Origin: Trypanosoma brucei gambiense DAL972
Taxonomy: Eukaryota > Euglenozoa > Kinetoplastea > Trypanosomatida > Trypanosomatidae
Reading direction: 5' to 3'
Assembly (NCBI RefSeq): GCF_000210295.1
Contig: NC_026738.1
Span: forward strand, 186,001 to 250,000
DNA: 64,000 nucleotides
Positions 43,933-54,087 of the stretch are shown here, in pieces (the stretch's first letter is position 1; each line of letters opens with the position of its first letter). The notes beneath the pieces are model-generated. The model did no database searches, was not told where the DNA came from, and was given only the letters and a program-made list of their open reading frames with translations. A program made the position numbers and the translations under genes.

Positions 43933-45147
43933 TCTTATCAAACTGAGGGGCGAACGGCCCCTTTTTTCCTAAACCCCCAACATTGTGCGCACGGCTAGCA
44001 TTTTTTTTTTTGACAATTTATTTATCTACCTTCTATTTTTTGATACCTTTACTCAACCGAGTTTTTCTCCCCATTGGTAAGTGTGATACGAATGAAAAAG
44101 GAGCCATCCATTATGATTGTTGTTATTGTCGGGTGTAGTTAATGTTTGGCATTACCTTTGTTGTTAATGTTGCATCATATTATATGTTTTCGTACTTATT
44201 GTTGCGGTGTTCCACTAAAGTTTAGTGATATAAAGCTCGTAGAGATAACGATGTTTCTGTACCTGACGAAATCGAGGGTTTTCTTTTTTGTTTTTTACCT
44301 CACTGTGGTCATGCTCGTCATTTGCTCGCTTTTCTGTCGCAGTTGACCGTTTTACTTCACTTACTGATGTCGCGTCGTATCACACCGCTTTTCTTTGTAT
44401 TTCTCATCGCCTTTCTTGCATCCCACGGAGGGTCCTTCACAATGAGGGGAAATGTAGTTGATTGTCTTTGGTAATAGTGCGGCAGAACTCTAAGGTCAAC
44501 GTTGGACCCGTTTAGATATGCACAAACTTTAAGCAGGTACCAAACCCGGAGTGATGATGTGAGGAACAATCATCCAACCGACTGGCAGAAGACACCGGCA
44601 AGGTTGTGTTGCAATTTCTCCACTACTGAAGGAGGCTCGCTTAAACGTGGCACCAGATTGGGGCATTGAATGCAAGGTCTGACTGGTGCTGTGGGGGTCG
44701 GCATCAAAGAGCGGTATGGGAAGAAACTTAACGTAATACTGTGGGCTGTAGGTTATTGCGGCGTATGATTTATGTTAGGGAGTGCCCCGTTGCTTCAGTG
44801 TGACGAAACACTTTCACTTCTATGATTTTTGCCTCTTCTAGCGAGAGTATACCGGAATCAAAAAGGGAGGCATACTGGTATATGTTTGGCAGGCTACGTG
44901 GTGTATCATAACTTGTCATTGATGGCCTACTCGGGCGCAGAAGCCACGATTCTTCGTATCCTGCGTCATTGCTAAGCAGTGATGTAGCTTCTGAAGGTAT
45001 CCAAACTGCTGCTTTTTTTTTTTTTTACCACCTGGTGTTTCAGAGGGTTAGTCTGCAAAGCGTTTTTGATGGTTTTCACTTGTCCCTTTTCCCCGTTGCT
45101 TGATTCGAAACGTGAAAGTGTCCATCCACTAGCGGTTTGGACACCTG
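43933..45147. other. Intergenic region upstream of the 965-residue gene
   Basis: About 1.2 kb with no supported gene. A poly-T run at 45013-45026 and a second pyrimidine tract (about 45068-45105) precede AG dinucleotides near 45041 and 45115, which are candidate splice acceptors for the gene at 45148. Confidence 0.5.
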
Positions 45148-48045
45148 ATGGACAGCGTAGGGGATAAGGAGGCTCAGCATCACAGCCCACAGCGAAGGGC
45201 AACAGGGCTTCCACCCCTGAGATCACCTCGTGCAGAATGTGGAGGGGCTCCGTCAGGACCTTTTTCTTCCATTGGTGTTGACCCCGTTACTCGTTTCGTG
45301 AATTTTCTGTGGATTTGCCATAGGGATATCGAAATTCCACTTGAGACATCCCTACAGCGGAGCGTAGAGTTGGCTCAGTTTGTGGAGTCGAACAGATGCT
45401 CTTGTTTTCTTCCCCGCCAGCAACAATGTATACGATGGGCCATTTGGGAGTCCCTGTACGGCGGCGTCGAACGCGCAAGGAGCTTAGCGGAGGTGGAAAA
45501 TTATATAGAAAGTTACTGCTGTGGCCCCCTGAGGAGGCCCTTGCGTCCCCATTTCGGCGCTACGGCATTTAGGGGAAACGATGCGGGAGGTGGAGTTTCT
45601 ACATCACCATGCAGAGGGGCTACCGATGTGCGGTGTAAGTTGGTTGCGGACAATAGAGCTTGGGGTGAATTAAACGTAACCGAAGAAAACTCTTTACTTG
45701 CTTTGCTTCGAGCCAATGGGCGGCACCATGCGCCGCTCCCCCGTCATGCTAGTCATTGCCCACGCAAAAAAAGTGGCAAGGGCTTCAACCATCGACTGCC
45801 GCTGTTGCAGCTTGTCCGTGCTATCCAGAGTGGCCGGTTCCATTCGGATCAGCGAGAAGGAGAGGATGGTGGAACGGGGTTTTCACACTTTCTCGAGTTA
45901 TCGACGAGCGCCTTCAGGGGCGGTTCTCAGAGCACTGAAGTTGATGGCGTTGGCGCTGATGATCCTCCAGCATCTGAAAACTCATTCGCCACACTCAGTG
46001 ATGTCGAACTGCTCACCACCAACTGCCCTGTTTGTAGTGCGGAGGGGCTTCTGCAGGGCTGCTGGCTTAGTGTTTGTTTGCTGCAACTTGTTAACATGCT
46101 AGCGTCGGCTCACCTATGTGCTGCGCCACTGATTCTGCCGCATGATGTTGTGTCTCTGAAACCGAGGGAGGCTATTGCAGTCGCTTACCACATAGCACAG
46201 CATCAATTGCATCTCGCCGTGGGCTTGTTTTACTCTATTGTGGAATTACCAAGTACTTCCAAATCCTCGACGAGGAAAAGCGATGGGGGCTGCTTTCCGG
46301 GGTCCGCTTCTTCAGGCGAGAGGGAGCACCACGATAGAGCAAATGGTACCATAGGTGAACTAGCTCACCATAGTTTGGTTGTTTGTGTTCATGTTCTGTC
46401 GTCGCTGAGGGTTTTAGAGCGGAGGAATGTCTACGCCGTGTTGCTTCATGCCTCTGTGTTGGCTTTCTGCGACCGACGCGGTACTACCAAAGCAAATCAG
46501 CTGCTTCGGGGTTTCATCGGTTCCATTGTGAACATGTCGGAAGATTTGCGGGGGTCCGGAAAAATATGTCTGCCTCCTGGTGGTGATATTTACGATGCGT
46601 GGATGGCAGTTGAGCCCTTACTCTACAAAGAGAAAAGCGTTGAGGATGAACAAGAGAGCGATTTGTTGGTGCTTGAACAGATAACGACGGGACTACTCTT
46701 CTCTGTTTTCCTCGAATTATTGGATATGAAGGATCTACCTGCACCGTCAGAGAAGCATCAGCGTCCACCTAATATTTACAGTACTGCCGTCATATCCTGT
46801 CTTCGCGCACGAGACGTACTTGACAAGTACGCGTGCCCGCGGCTCCGCAAGCTCTGCGACGCCGCTGACGGTTCAATAAGTTCACGGGGGCGGCAGTCCT
46901 TCTCTTTATATTGGCTGCTACAAGGGATGCTGTTCCACAATCTCAATGCCCTTTCACTTCTGCCATCTGTGAGCACACCATTTCACAGCTACCAGGGCGA
47001 AATCCCCATTCAGTGTATGCAGGCGGCAGCGCGTGAAAGTGATGCTGCACGAGAGTTCACTGAATACCCACTGGCGCCTCAATGGATGGAGATTCTCAAC
47101 GATTGTGAGGTGGTGAAGGCTGCGGAGCCGTGTGTAGACGCTGATGAGACCCATACCTGGCCTTGTGAGTGGCGGTTGCCTGTGAGCGTGGACACCAGTA
47201 AGCCCAGTTTTACTTGTGGATCACTTCCGCCAGAACAATGTGTAACGGAGGTGGCACTACTTCCTCCACCAGTGATGAACGTGTGGTTCGACTTCGCTCG
47301 CGCATTGTTCCGCAATACCCCTGCTGATTTAGTATCGGCACACACGGGTGATGACGAGACAGAGTTGCGCCATCCGCACGGTGTTCCCACTGCCTTTCCA
47401 CCGGATGCTGCAGTTGCTTCACCCCCTTCCATTAACGCGCTCAGTTCTAAGGTTGGGAAGGTGCCTCTGGGGCGACAGAGAGATTTGGATGAGAAGGCGG
47501 CTGCAGCGAAATTGGAGAAAACCCGGCTTCGCGCCGCTCAATCAGAGATCGGATTCTGGTCCTACTGGTGCGAGGTATTCGCGTCCCATCAGTTACTGAG
47601 TCTGGTGAGTGACCGGCCTTCGCTGCTGGACCGCTATCGACAGCTGCTGTCTCCCTTCACTGGTGTCGTGGGATGTGACAACTGCAATAAAACCCCCTTT
47701 ATGCGGGCCCTTCAGGAGTGCTATCCGCTGATTCCTAGTCAGGGCGGTTCCCACTCTGTGGCTCAATACCCTTTTGTGTTACCGTCAGACGGGCAGCAGG
47801 GTGTGCAAAGATCTGTGGCGCAATTGCTGCAGGAACGGGAGCTCTCTCTAGCCGCGATTGATTGCAGACTGCGGACCGCTGTGGACCAATACGAGCGTCA
47901 ATGCACAAGACCAGCTCCTGGATTGCGCGTGGGACCTGGAGGGCGCGGCATCAAGGGGGGAGGCTCAAGTGGGCCGGTTACTGCTGGACCGCCATTACAT
48001 TTGCGGTTGAGGGGTCCCAACCGTGCGGGGGTCAGACCGAACTGA
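45148..48045 (+). CDS. Hypothetical protein, 965 aa, unknown function
   Basis: A long, evenly composed open frame with ATG at 45148 and TGA at 48043-48045. I do not recognise a family. Visible features: a Pro/Arg-rich N-terminus, a helical segment with WICHRDIEIPLETSLQRSVE, a CPVC pair (NCPVCSAEGLLQGCW) and a CDNC pair (VVGCDNCNK), which are too isolated to call a zinc finger. There are several helix-rich regions (ELAHHSLVVCVHVLSSLRVL, LDEKAAAAKLEKTRLRAAQ) and a Gly/Arg/Pro-rich C-terminus (GPGGRGIKGGGSSG). No signal peptide or membrane segment is evident. Polycistron position suggests a core-genome gene. Confidence 0.75.
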   Translation: MDSVGDKEAQHHSPQRRATGLPPLRSPRAECGGAPSGPFSSIGVDPVTRFVNFLWICHRDIEIPLETSLQRSVELAQFVESNRCSCFLPRQQQCIRWAIWESLYGGVERARSLAEVENYIESYCCGPLRRPLRPHFGATAFRGNDAGGGVSTSPCRGATDVRCKLVADNRAWGELNVTEENSLLALLRANGRHHAPLPRHASHCPRKKSGKGFNHRLPLLQLVRAIQSGRFHSDQREGEDGGTGFSHFLELSTSAFRGGSQSTEVDGVGADDPPASENSFATLSDVELLTTNCPVCSAEGLLQGCWLSVCLLQLVNMLASAHLCAAPLILPHDVVSLKPREAIAVAYHIAQHQLHLAVGLFYSIVELPSTSKSSTRKSDGGCFPGSASSGEREHHDRANGTIGELAHHSLVVCVHVLSSLRVLERRNVYAVLLHASVLAFCDRRGTTKANQLLRGFIGSIVNMSEDLRGSGKICLPPGGDIYDAWMAVEPLLYKEKSVEDEQESDLLVLEQITTGLLFSVFLELLDMKDLPAPSEKHQRPPNIYSTAVISCLRARDVLDKYACPRLRKLCDAADGSISSRGRQSFSLYWLLQGMLFHNLNALSLLPSVSTPFHSYQGEIPIQCMQAAARESDAAREFTEYPLAPQWMEILNDCEVVKAAEPCVDADETHTWPCEWRLPVSVDTSKPSFTCGSLPPEQCVTEVALLPPPVMNVWFDFARALFRNTPADLVSAHTGDDETELRHPHGVPTAFPPDAAVASPPSINALSSKVGKVPLGRQRDLDEKAAAAKLEKTRLRAAQSEIGFWSYWCEVFASHQLLSLVSDRPSLLDRYRQLLSPFTGVVGCDNCNKTPFMRALQECYPLIPSQGGSHSVAQYPFVLPSDGQQGVQRSVAQLLQERELSLAAIDCRLRTAVDQYERQCTRPAPGLRVGPGGRGIKGGGSSGPVTAGPPLHLRLRGPNRAGVRPN

Positions 48046-48621
48046 AGCCGATTTGTGCACTTCTACGGGCGACCGTGCTCCGGAGGAAGTAAGGCAGCTG
48101 AGGGTCACACGTCGAGAGGTGCGCGACGCTGTCAACTCCGTGAAAGGGACGAGGTAACTAACTGGGAAAAATGAAAGGACAGTTATGTGTGAAAGTGTGA
48201 TATACCCAGAATGAGGGTTTGTGTACAATTGTTCTTTTTTGCACTAGAAGGATGCTAGCCAACACCTGATAGCCTGTTTTATTGAGTTGTGTTTTTGTTC
48301 TTGAATGTGTGAGTAGCGGTATGATGTTATATGAAGGTGGGATCGCAGGGCGGTCGTGTCCAGTCCTTGTATCGATGGGCCCCCTACTTTGCTGTGGGTT
48401 GTGATCAGTGTGTTCGGCGTCGTCGGTCTGTTTGGTTTTCCTTCCTTCTCATTGTCCTTTGTCTTTATTCGTTTTTGCGCTTCGAACAAGCGTGGTAAGT
48501 ACAACTGAAAATAGGCGTAACGGTCCCTTAAAGTGAAAGGGTTGTTTTGCGCAACCACTTAGTGTCAGCTCACCGGATCAGTGAGCATATCCATCATTGC
48601 AAAAGTATTGTTCGCTCCTCT

Positions 48622-49299
48622 ATGGCGTCTGTGTCTAGGCGCGACGAGTCGGGATGGCGTCGACGTTTGAGAGCCCTACGTGAAGAAATAGCGCGAGAAG
48701 GCAGCCCGGAGTGGGAACTCTCCATTAAGAAGTTTCGGAACAAAGCGGTGGAGGTGGTCACAGTGGGCCCAGGTAGTGGAGACGGTGGTGACTCCTTTGA
48801 CGACGCTGAAACGACGCTGCTTCGTGAGATCAGCGGTGACTCCCGTTTGAATATGCCCGACAACGAAGTGCAACCTGCGCCGTGGACCCAAGATTCCGCG
48901 AGCAGAGTGATTTACCGCTACTCGCTACTTTCCAGTGGGCAAGACGGTGAGATGGCTTGTGCTAATGATCAGTCGCTGGGGCTGCAGGAACTCTTGGGAC
49001 AGCACGTGTCGAAGTGGGTCAAGAAGCCGGAACCGCTGATGACCCCCACATCTACCCGTCAGGGATCGGCCTCTGCAACGTCGTCTGATTCAGCTTCTGA
49101 CTCAACATCGCCAACCCCCACAGAATTATCTGATTCAGCAGTAGACCCGACAGCACCAACCTCTACCGACAAGGCATCCATGCCTCAGTTGCTCAACAGT
49201 GGTGAGAAGTGTCCAACGCAATCTGTGAATGATCATTCGGAGAGTAGTACTGAGAGCGAGGAGGAGCGGCATGAGGAGGGGCTTTTTGAGATTGATTGA
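48622..49299 (+). CDS. Small acidic protein, tandem paralogue 1, 225 aa
   Basis: The longer frame begins at a TTG; the first ATG is 48622 (MASVSRRDESGW). The N-terminus is a basic helix (RRRLRALREEIAREG). It is followed by SFDDAETTLLREISGDSRLN, a stretch ending GLQELLGQHVSKWVKK, a Ser/Thr/Asp/Pro-rich tract built on imperfect repeats (SDSASDSTSPTPTELSDSAV), and an acidic end (SESSTESEEERHEEG). No family recognised. It is followed 406 bases later by a paralogue whose central 350 bases are almost identical, while both termini differ. The composition of the C-terminal half suggests a disordered region. Confidence 0.7.
   Translation: MASVSRRDESGWRRRLRALREEIAREGSPEWELSIKKFRNKAVEVVTVGPGSGDGGDSFDDAETTLLREISGDSRLNMPDNEVQPAPWTQDSASRVIYRYSLLSSGQDGEMACANDQSLGLQELLGQHVSKWVKKPEPLMTPTSTRQGSASATSSDSASDSTSPTPTELSDSAVDPTAPTSTDKASMPQLLNSGEKCPTQSVNDHSESSTESEEERHEEGLFEID
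48808..49157 (+). repeat. 350-base near-identical block, copy 1
   Basis: Identical to 49892-50241 (offset 1084) except for two substitutions seen by eye (in ctgcaggaact/ctgcaggagct and in caacat/caacgt). Similarity drops sharply on both sides, inside the coding sequence of both paralogues. Confidence 0.9.
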
Positions 49300-49705
49300 T
49301 GTGGATGCTTCAGGTGGATGATCTTTGAGTCGCTTGCATTCTTGAGATAACTGCTTTTTTAAACAATATACTTAATGAATTAAGTTCACATACATGTATT
49401 CTTGTGTGGAGGATCATAACTGGGGGTGGCTGTGGAGTTGTGTATAGCCATATGAGTGCTCTGAGGAGATGCCACACGCACACCGCAGTTCACAGACGAA
49501 ATTGGTACACTATATATACCTCCCTTTGAATAATCTGCCACTCAGCTTCGACCACGATATCTTCCAGCAGGGTAAGACGTGGAGAAAAGGAACCATTTGT
49601 AAAGACAGAGTGGTACAAATTAGTGGTACTTCCCGTGTTAGGTGTCCTTGACCGTCCCCCCCTCGCCAAGTAGGAGTTTGATACAGCGCAGTCGTCTTGC
49701 TTTTT

Positions 49706-50410
49706 ATGTTCAGTGCAGGAGCTAGTGAGGAAGCGTACCTCCAGCAGCTACGCGGCATCCGCCAAAAACTTCACCTGAAGAACAGTGAGGTGTGGGAGCA
49801 AACTGTGGATTCTTATTTGTGTGATGCGGTAGATTTTCTCAAGGGGAGTGGGCCTGGCAGTGGAGACAGCGGTGACTTCTTTGACGACGCCGAAACGACG
49901 CTGCTTCGTGAGATCAGCGGTGACTCCCGTTTGAATATGCCCGACAACGAAGTGCAACCTGCGCCGTGGACCCAAGATTCCGCGAGCAGAGTGATTTACC
50001 GCTACTCGCTACTTTCCAGTGGGCAAGACGGTGAGATGGCTTGTGCTAATGATCAGTCGCTGGGGCTGCAGGAGCTCTTGGGACAGCACGTGTCGAAGTG
50101 GGTCAAGAAGCCGGAACCGCTGATGACCCCCACATCTACCCGTCAGGGATCGGCCTCTGCAACGTCGTCTGATTCAGCTTCTGACTCAACGTCGCCAACC
50201 CCCACAGAATTATCTGATTCAGCAGTAGACCCGACAGCACCGAACTTCAAAGCGCCACGTGAATCAGCAGGAGACTCCACAGCACCAACCCCCGCACCGC
50301 TGCCTCCCGCCGGCTCGGGCGTCCCCCTTCCCCCAACTACAGCCGGAAAGAGTCATCAAGATTGTTCGCGGCTGTCGCGGAAACGCTCTTACCAGTTTCT
50401 CAAATCGTAA
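49706..50410 (+). CDS. Small acidic protein, tandem paralogue 2, 234 aa
   Basis: The first ATG of the frame is 49706 (MFSAGASEEAYLQQL); the longer frame begins at TTG. The N-terminus is diverged from paralogue 1 but of the same type (LQQLRGIRQKLHLKNSEVWE versus RRRLRALREEIAREGSPEWE), showing true homology there too. The core from the DDAETTLLREISG segment through GLQELLGQHVSKWVKK to ELSDSAVDPTAP is identical or nearly so. The C-terminus differs: further Pro/Thr repeats (DSTAPTPAPLPPAGSG) and a basic end (RLSRKRSYQFLKS) in place of the acidic tail of paralogue 1. Function unknown. Confidence 0.7.
   Translation: MFSAGASEEAYLQQLRGIRQKLHLKNSEVWEQTVDSYLCDAVDFLKGSGPGSGDSGDFFDDAETTLLREISGDSRLNMPDNEVQPAPWTQDSASRVIYRYSLLSSGQDGEMACANDQSLGLQELLGQHVSKWVKKPEPLMTPTSTRQGSASATSSDSASDSTSPTPTELSDSAVDPTAPNFKAPRESAGDSTAPTPAPLPPAGSGVPLPPTTAGKSHQDCSRLSRKRSYQFLKS
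49892..50241 (+). repeat. 350-base near-identical block, copy 2
   Basis: Partner of 48808-49157. It falls wholly within the coding sequence of paralogue 2 and keeps the same reading frame. Confidence 0.9.
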
Positions 50411-51390
50411 GAAACGTACAATATTGGCACCGTCTGGCCTCGAACACGGGAATCACTGCCCGCACAATCATAAAACGGCAGAGTAGGGGATAATTTTTAC
50501 GACACGCTCTCGTGGCTGCAGTTGGTATTCGTTGCTCGCCGTTACCTTTCGTAGCGTGTGTTTGTGCGTGGCCTTCTTCCTTACTTTTTGGTGCATTTGT
50601 GGTTCCTGCCTGCATCCGTGTTGTTGCTGTTTCAGGTATGTTTACTGCATTCGTTGGCCTTCATTTACCCACCAGTACGGTGACCTGCACATAAACCATA
50701 CCCCCTGTTGCAACCGCGGCCCACACCCCAACAGCCGAGGTGTGGGTTTAAAGTAAGAGGACATGAGAGGTGATTACTTCGTCTACTCTTTCCAATCCCA
50801 CTGTTACTGCGCTGTGGAAACATGTGTCCTGTACCTCTTTTGTGATGTGTTCATGCAAGAGACGTTGGTACTTTCGCGTGGGCGCATCTTCTAGCGGCGG
50901 TGAAAAGCGGCAGCCTGAAGACACGATAGGCCGCAGAAAACTTTTTCTGACCTTACGACATGTTGTGAAGGCTATAGACACCACAGCGTGTTCTTTGTGG
51001 TGTGCACGGACTTTTTGCGACGTGGCATTACGACTTATGCCCCATTACTATGTCTGTGACATTGCCCCGTTCTTCCTTATTGCACTGGTCCCTTCGGGTA
51101 TTTTGTGCTTCGGTAACGATGCACGATTCTGCAGTGCAGACTCGTGCTTAAGTACTGGCACAGTCATTGCAACCGTACAGCTCAATTGTCTCCCCGCAAT
51201 ACTTTTCCTTGCTTTCTTTTTGTACATACGCTTAGGCAGTCAGATACTGGCTGGAATAAAGGTGCGAGTGTGCTTCCTGGGGAGTCTCGGACTTCAACCG
51301 CAGGGCAGGTGGCGAGGACGAAGGGTGTGCGGGGCGCATCTTTTTTCGACTGCTACTCATTGTGCGTACATTGAGCACGCCGGTATAAAT
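50411..51390. other. Intergenic region
   Basis: Nearly 1 kb of presumed 3' UTR and spacer. An open frame from a GTG at 50770 runs to 51798 and overlaps the next gene in another frame. It is hydrophobic and Cys-rich in the manner of translated T/G-rich spacer, and is not called. Confidence 0.5.
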
Positions 51391-51408
51391 TTATTTATCT
51401 TTTCACAG
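51391..51408 (+). promoter_or_regulatory. Putative trans-splice acceptor very close to the start codon
   Basis: The tract ttatttatcttttcacag ends in AG at 51407-51408, only two bases before the ATG at 51411. If used, the 5' UTR would be almost only the spliced leader. Confidence 0.4.
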
Positions 51409-51410
51409 GA

Positions 51411-52040
51411 ATGCCCTCCACCATCTGTCACCGCCGTACATCCCACAAAGTTGCGGCCTTATTGTTCGCCCCTCGGCATCGTACACAACGAACGCAGAGT
51501 CAATTTGGTTCGACCACAGGCCCCACATCCGGTGCCAAAACGGATTTCTCTGGCAAAGACGGTAGTAACAGTATTAATCTTAGTAGCGACACAGACGAAG
51601 CGAAAGGAAACGACTGGCATGGAGGCGGGGTGCCGCGCGAAAACCGATCCTTCCATTTTGACCCCAGTAAACTGCCTGACACAATTCCTGGCTTGGAACG
51701 CAGGGAGCTGGCGGCGCGGTTGGAAGAACACCAGCGGGAGCTGGCGCAGAAGTATCAGCAATCGGCGGCAGACGATCTGGCGAAAGCGATCGACCTGATG
51801 CGGCGGGCAATGCCACCGGAGGAATTCAAGCGTTTCCTACAAGACGTAGAGAAAGCAGCGGCTGAAGGGTCAAAGGAGGCAGCAAGGATTAACGCCATGT
51901 CTCCCGCGCAACTGTACAGGTATCAGCGCCGTCAGCGGCGCCGGCAGCGCGTTCAGCTCTTCGCAAAAACAGTGATGTTATTTGTGTCTGTCTTTGGATG
52001 CGTATTTTTTTTGTTCTTCTTTTTTTTCTTCTTTCATTAA
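51411..52040 (+). CDS. Putative mitochondrial tail-anchored protein, 209 aa
   Basis: N-terminal 30 residues are rich in Arg/His/Ser/Ala without acids (MPSTICHRRTSHKVAALLFA), like a mitochondrial presequence. The central part is a long charged helix (LERRELAARLEEHQRELAQK and DDLAKAIDLMRRAMPPEEFK), then YRYQRRQRRRQRVQLF and a C-terminal membrane helix (VMLFVSVFGCVFFLF). It ends in a run of Phe encoded by the T-rich sequence at the stop. Function unknown; a family was not recognised. It precedes another small protein with the same general design (basic N-terminus, C-terminal helix). The nearest downstream Met is too far inside to be an alternative start. Confidence 0.7.
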   Translation: MPSTICHRRTSHKVAALLFAPRHRTQRTQSQFGSTTGPTSGAKTDFSGKDGSNSINLSSDTDEAKGNDWHGGGVPRENRSFHFDPSKLPDTIPGLERRELAARLEEHQRELAQKYQQSAADDLAKAIDLMRRAMPPEEFKRFLQDVEKAAAEGSKEAARINAMSPAQLYRYQRRQRRRQRVQLFAKTVMLFVSVFGCVFFLFFFFFFFH

Positions 52041-52673
52041 CGGTAGGAAACCATATACCCATGCATGACCGTTCTTCACTTTTTTATGATAAGGGAGGAT
52101 GCGTGGGCGACGGCTCTATGGTTCCTTTATTTTTTCATTTGGTATGAGATAGAGGATCGTGGAGATGATTGGGGGCGTTCTGAGGCCCGTTTTCTTCTTT
52201 TCCAGTGCTTCGTCTCGCCGTTTTCCATATATGGCTTCCTCCGAACCTCAGCAGTTAGTGTTGCGCCGTGAGGTTTCTATTCAATGTACATACAAACGTT
52301 ATCATCATTACCTATTTATTTGTCTACCGGTTGTTGTTTTTAAGAGTTGGCTTAAGCGCAGTGGCTGTAAGGGACCCATATAGGGAGGCCCCGATAAATT
52401 GACGAATAAACGTTAAACATTTGTACGCCACACTGCTGCTGGCTATGGGAGAAGGAACCGGCATGACGGCGCACTTTCTTATTACAACCCACGCTACTGT
52501 TCAGTTTTGCTCTGTTCCACTTCTTTCTTTCCTTGCTCTCGCCCACACGCGTGCTGATATTACATGTGTGGTACATCGGGCGCGCAAATTGGCGTTAGAT
52601 GTTTGTAGTTAGGGTGGTTGTGCGTGATGGTTCATATGCTGCTCGTGGTCCGTACAAAAATCGTAGCAGCTGC

Positions 52674-53249
52674 ATGGCTTTCCCTCATGTGAGTTATCGC
52701 GTCTACAGTTCCTCTACTTCGGGGGCCCTTCGTCCCTCGTGTAGGGTGCTGCGCCCCCAAACGATTAAACCAAATCCGGCGCATACCCCTAGTGGGAAGT
52801 TTGACCGTAGCTTTGAGAAACTTAGCAGCGAAATAGAGAATCGCATGCCTTTTCGACAACAACAGATATTATTTGGTAGCAAATACGACCGCAACTTTGG
52901 TGAAGAGAGTCAGGATGAATTGAAGAAGGCAGCACAGGACGATCTGTTCGGGCGTGAACCCGAACGCGCAGCGGCTCGGCAAGCACGCAGTTATTTTACG
53001 GGTGATGATCTCTCCCCGACGGCTCTTCATGTCAAGTCCCCGCGGCTGAAGGTTTCACAACTGCAACATCGGCAGAATTACGATAAAAATATACTCAAGA
53101 CATCAAAGGAAGCTGATGATTACTACTATCGGCGAGAGACACCGTCGGAGCGAGGGGCCCGCCGCCGTGTTTTGTACAGTGTTGCTTCAGTTGTTGGCAT
53201 TGGCGCATGCTGGGGGACCTACTGCCTGTGTCAGTACATGTTAGAGTAG
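52674..53249 (+). CDS. Putative mitochondrial membrane protein, 191 aa
   Basis: The frame begins at an ATG at 52599, but the first AG after the pyrimidine tract (52507-52551) lies directly in front of that ATG (52597-52598), which leaves no UTR. The ATG at 52674 opens a better presequence-like N-terminus (MAFPHVSYRVYSSSTSGALR), so 52674 is chosen; the longer form would have 216 residues. The middle is charged (KFDRSFEKLSSEIENRMPFR, YDRNFGEESQDELKKAAQDD). A single C-terminal helix follows (VLYSVASVVGIGACWGTYCL). I infer an organellar membrane protein; no family recognised. Confidence 0.7.
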   Translation: MAFPHVSYRVYSSSTSGALRPSCRVLRPQTIKPNPAHTPSGKFDRSFEKLSSEIENRMPFRQQQILFGSKYDRNFGEESQDELKKAAQDDLFGREPERAAARQARSYFTGDDLSPTALHVKSPRLKVSQLQHRQNYDKNILKTSKEADDYYYRRETPSERGARRRVLYSVASVVGIGACWGTYCLCQYMLE

Positions 53250-53652
53250 GCTGTGACATGTGGTGTAAGTAAGCGCAATACCGAAAGGCATGTGTATATA
53301 TGCGTGTGCCTCACGTTCGGTTCTTCTCACCTCCTTACATTTTGGTGCAGTGCTGTTCGGTTTGGGGATATGTCAAGATTGAGGTTATCTCACCGGGGGG
53401 GGGGAGGTGTATTGCGAATCTGAATTGGTTTTCCCTTGGCCATGCGGTGCCACGGCGGTCGTTGTAGTAGCCGTGCCACTTGGACCGAAGGTGATATGAA
53501 AGGGGGAGGTGGGGTGGCGGGGTCACACTCATCTGGATGTGAAGCCTTCCTCCTCTCACCCACTTTTTTTTTGTTTCCACACACTTTGCTGCTACATGTA
53601 TTGATTTTAACACTATTCATGAGGAGGTGGATACCGGTGCCGGTGGCCAGTG

Positions 53653-53711
53653 ACTGCTTTTTTCCCCCTTCTTTCTTCGCTTTTACTATCGCACCCACCT
53701 TTCCGTTACAG
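53653..53711 (+). promoter_or_regulatory. Putative trans-splice acceptor of the PSP1-domain gene
   Basis: A long pyrimidine tract (about 53655-53708) ends in tacag with AG at 53710-53711. The resulting 5' UTR, 53712-54087, would be 376 bases and is strikingly purine-rich. Confidence 0.5.
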
Positions 53712-54087
53712 TTGGGCAGAGAATAGCCTGAAGAAATATCAAAGGAGCAGAAAGAGACGAGGAAAAGGGTGAGATTGAGTTAGCGAAGGAACCGAGGACA
53801 AGAACGAAGTGCAATTTTTTTTTTTAAAGAGGAAAGAAGGAACCAAGCGGGCTGCGACAGAAGCAGGGAAAAGAGAGAAGAACGAAAGTGTGACAGGGAA
53901 GAAGATATAAGAAGCGAGAGGTCCCAATCACACGAAATCCCATAGATTAAGTAAAACAAACCACACATAATCCCCACCTAAATCAAGGACAGAGAATAAT
54001 TAGAATAACGACGGCGAAACAAGGTAGGGAGGTAAACACAAGCGAAGTAAGGAGGAAGGGTACTGTGTACAGAGGAAGTTTCCGGAG

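Noticed and set aside
50770..51798. 342-codon plus-strand open frame
   Set aside because: It starts at GTG, has translated-spacer composition, and overlaps the better supported gene at 51411-52040 in another frame.
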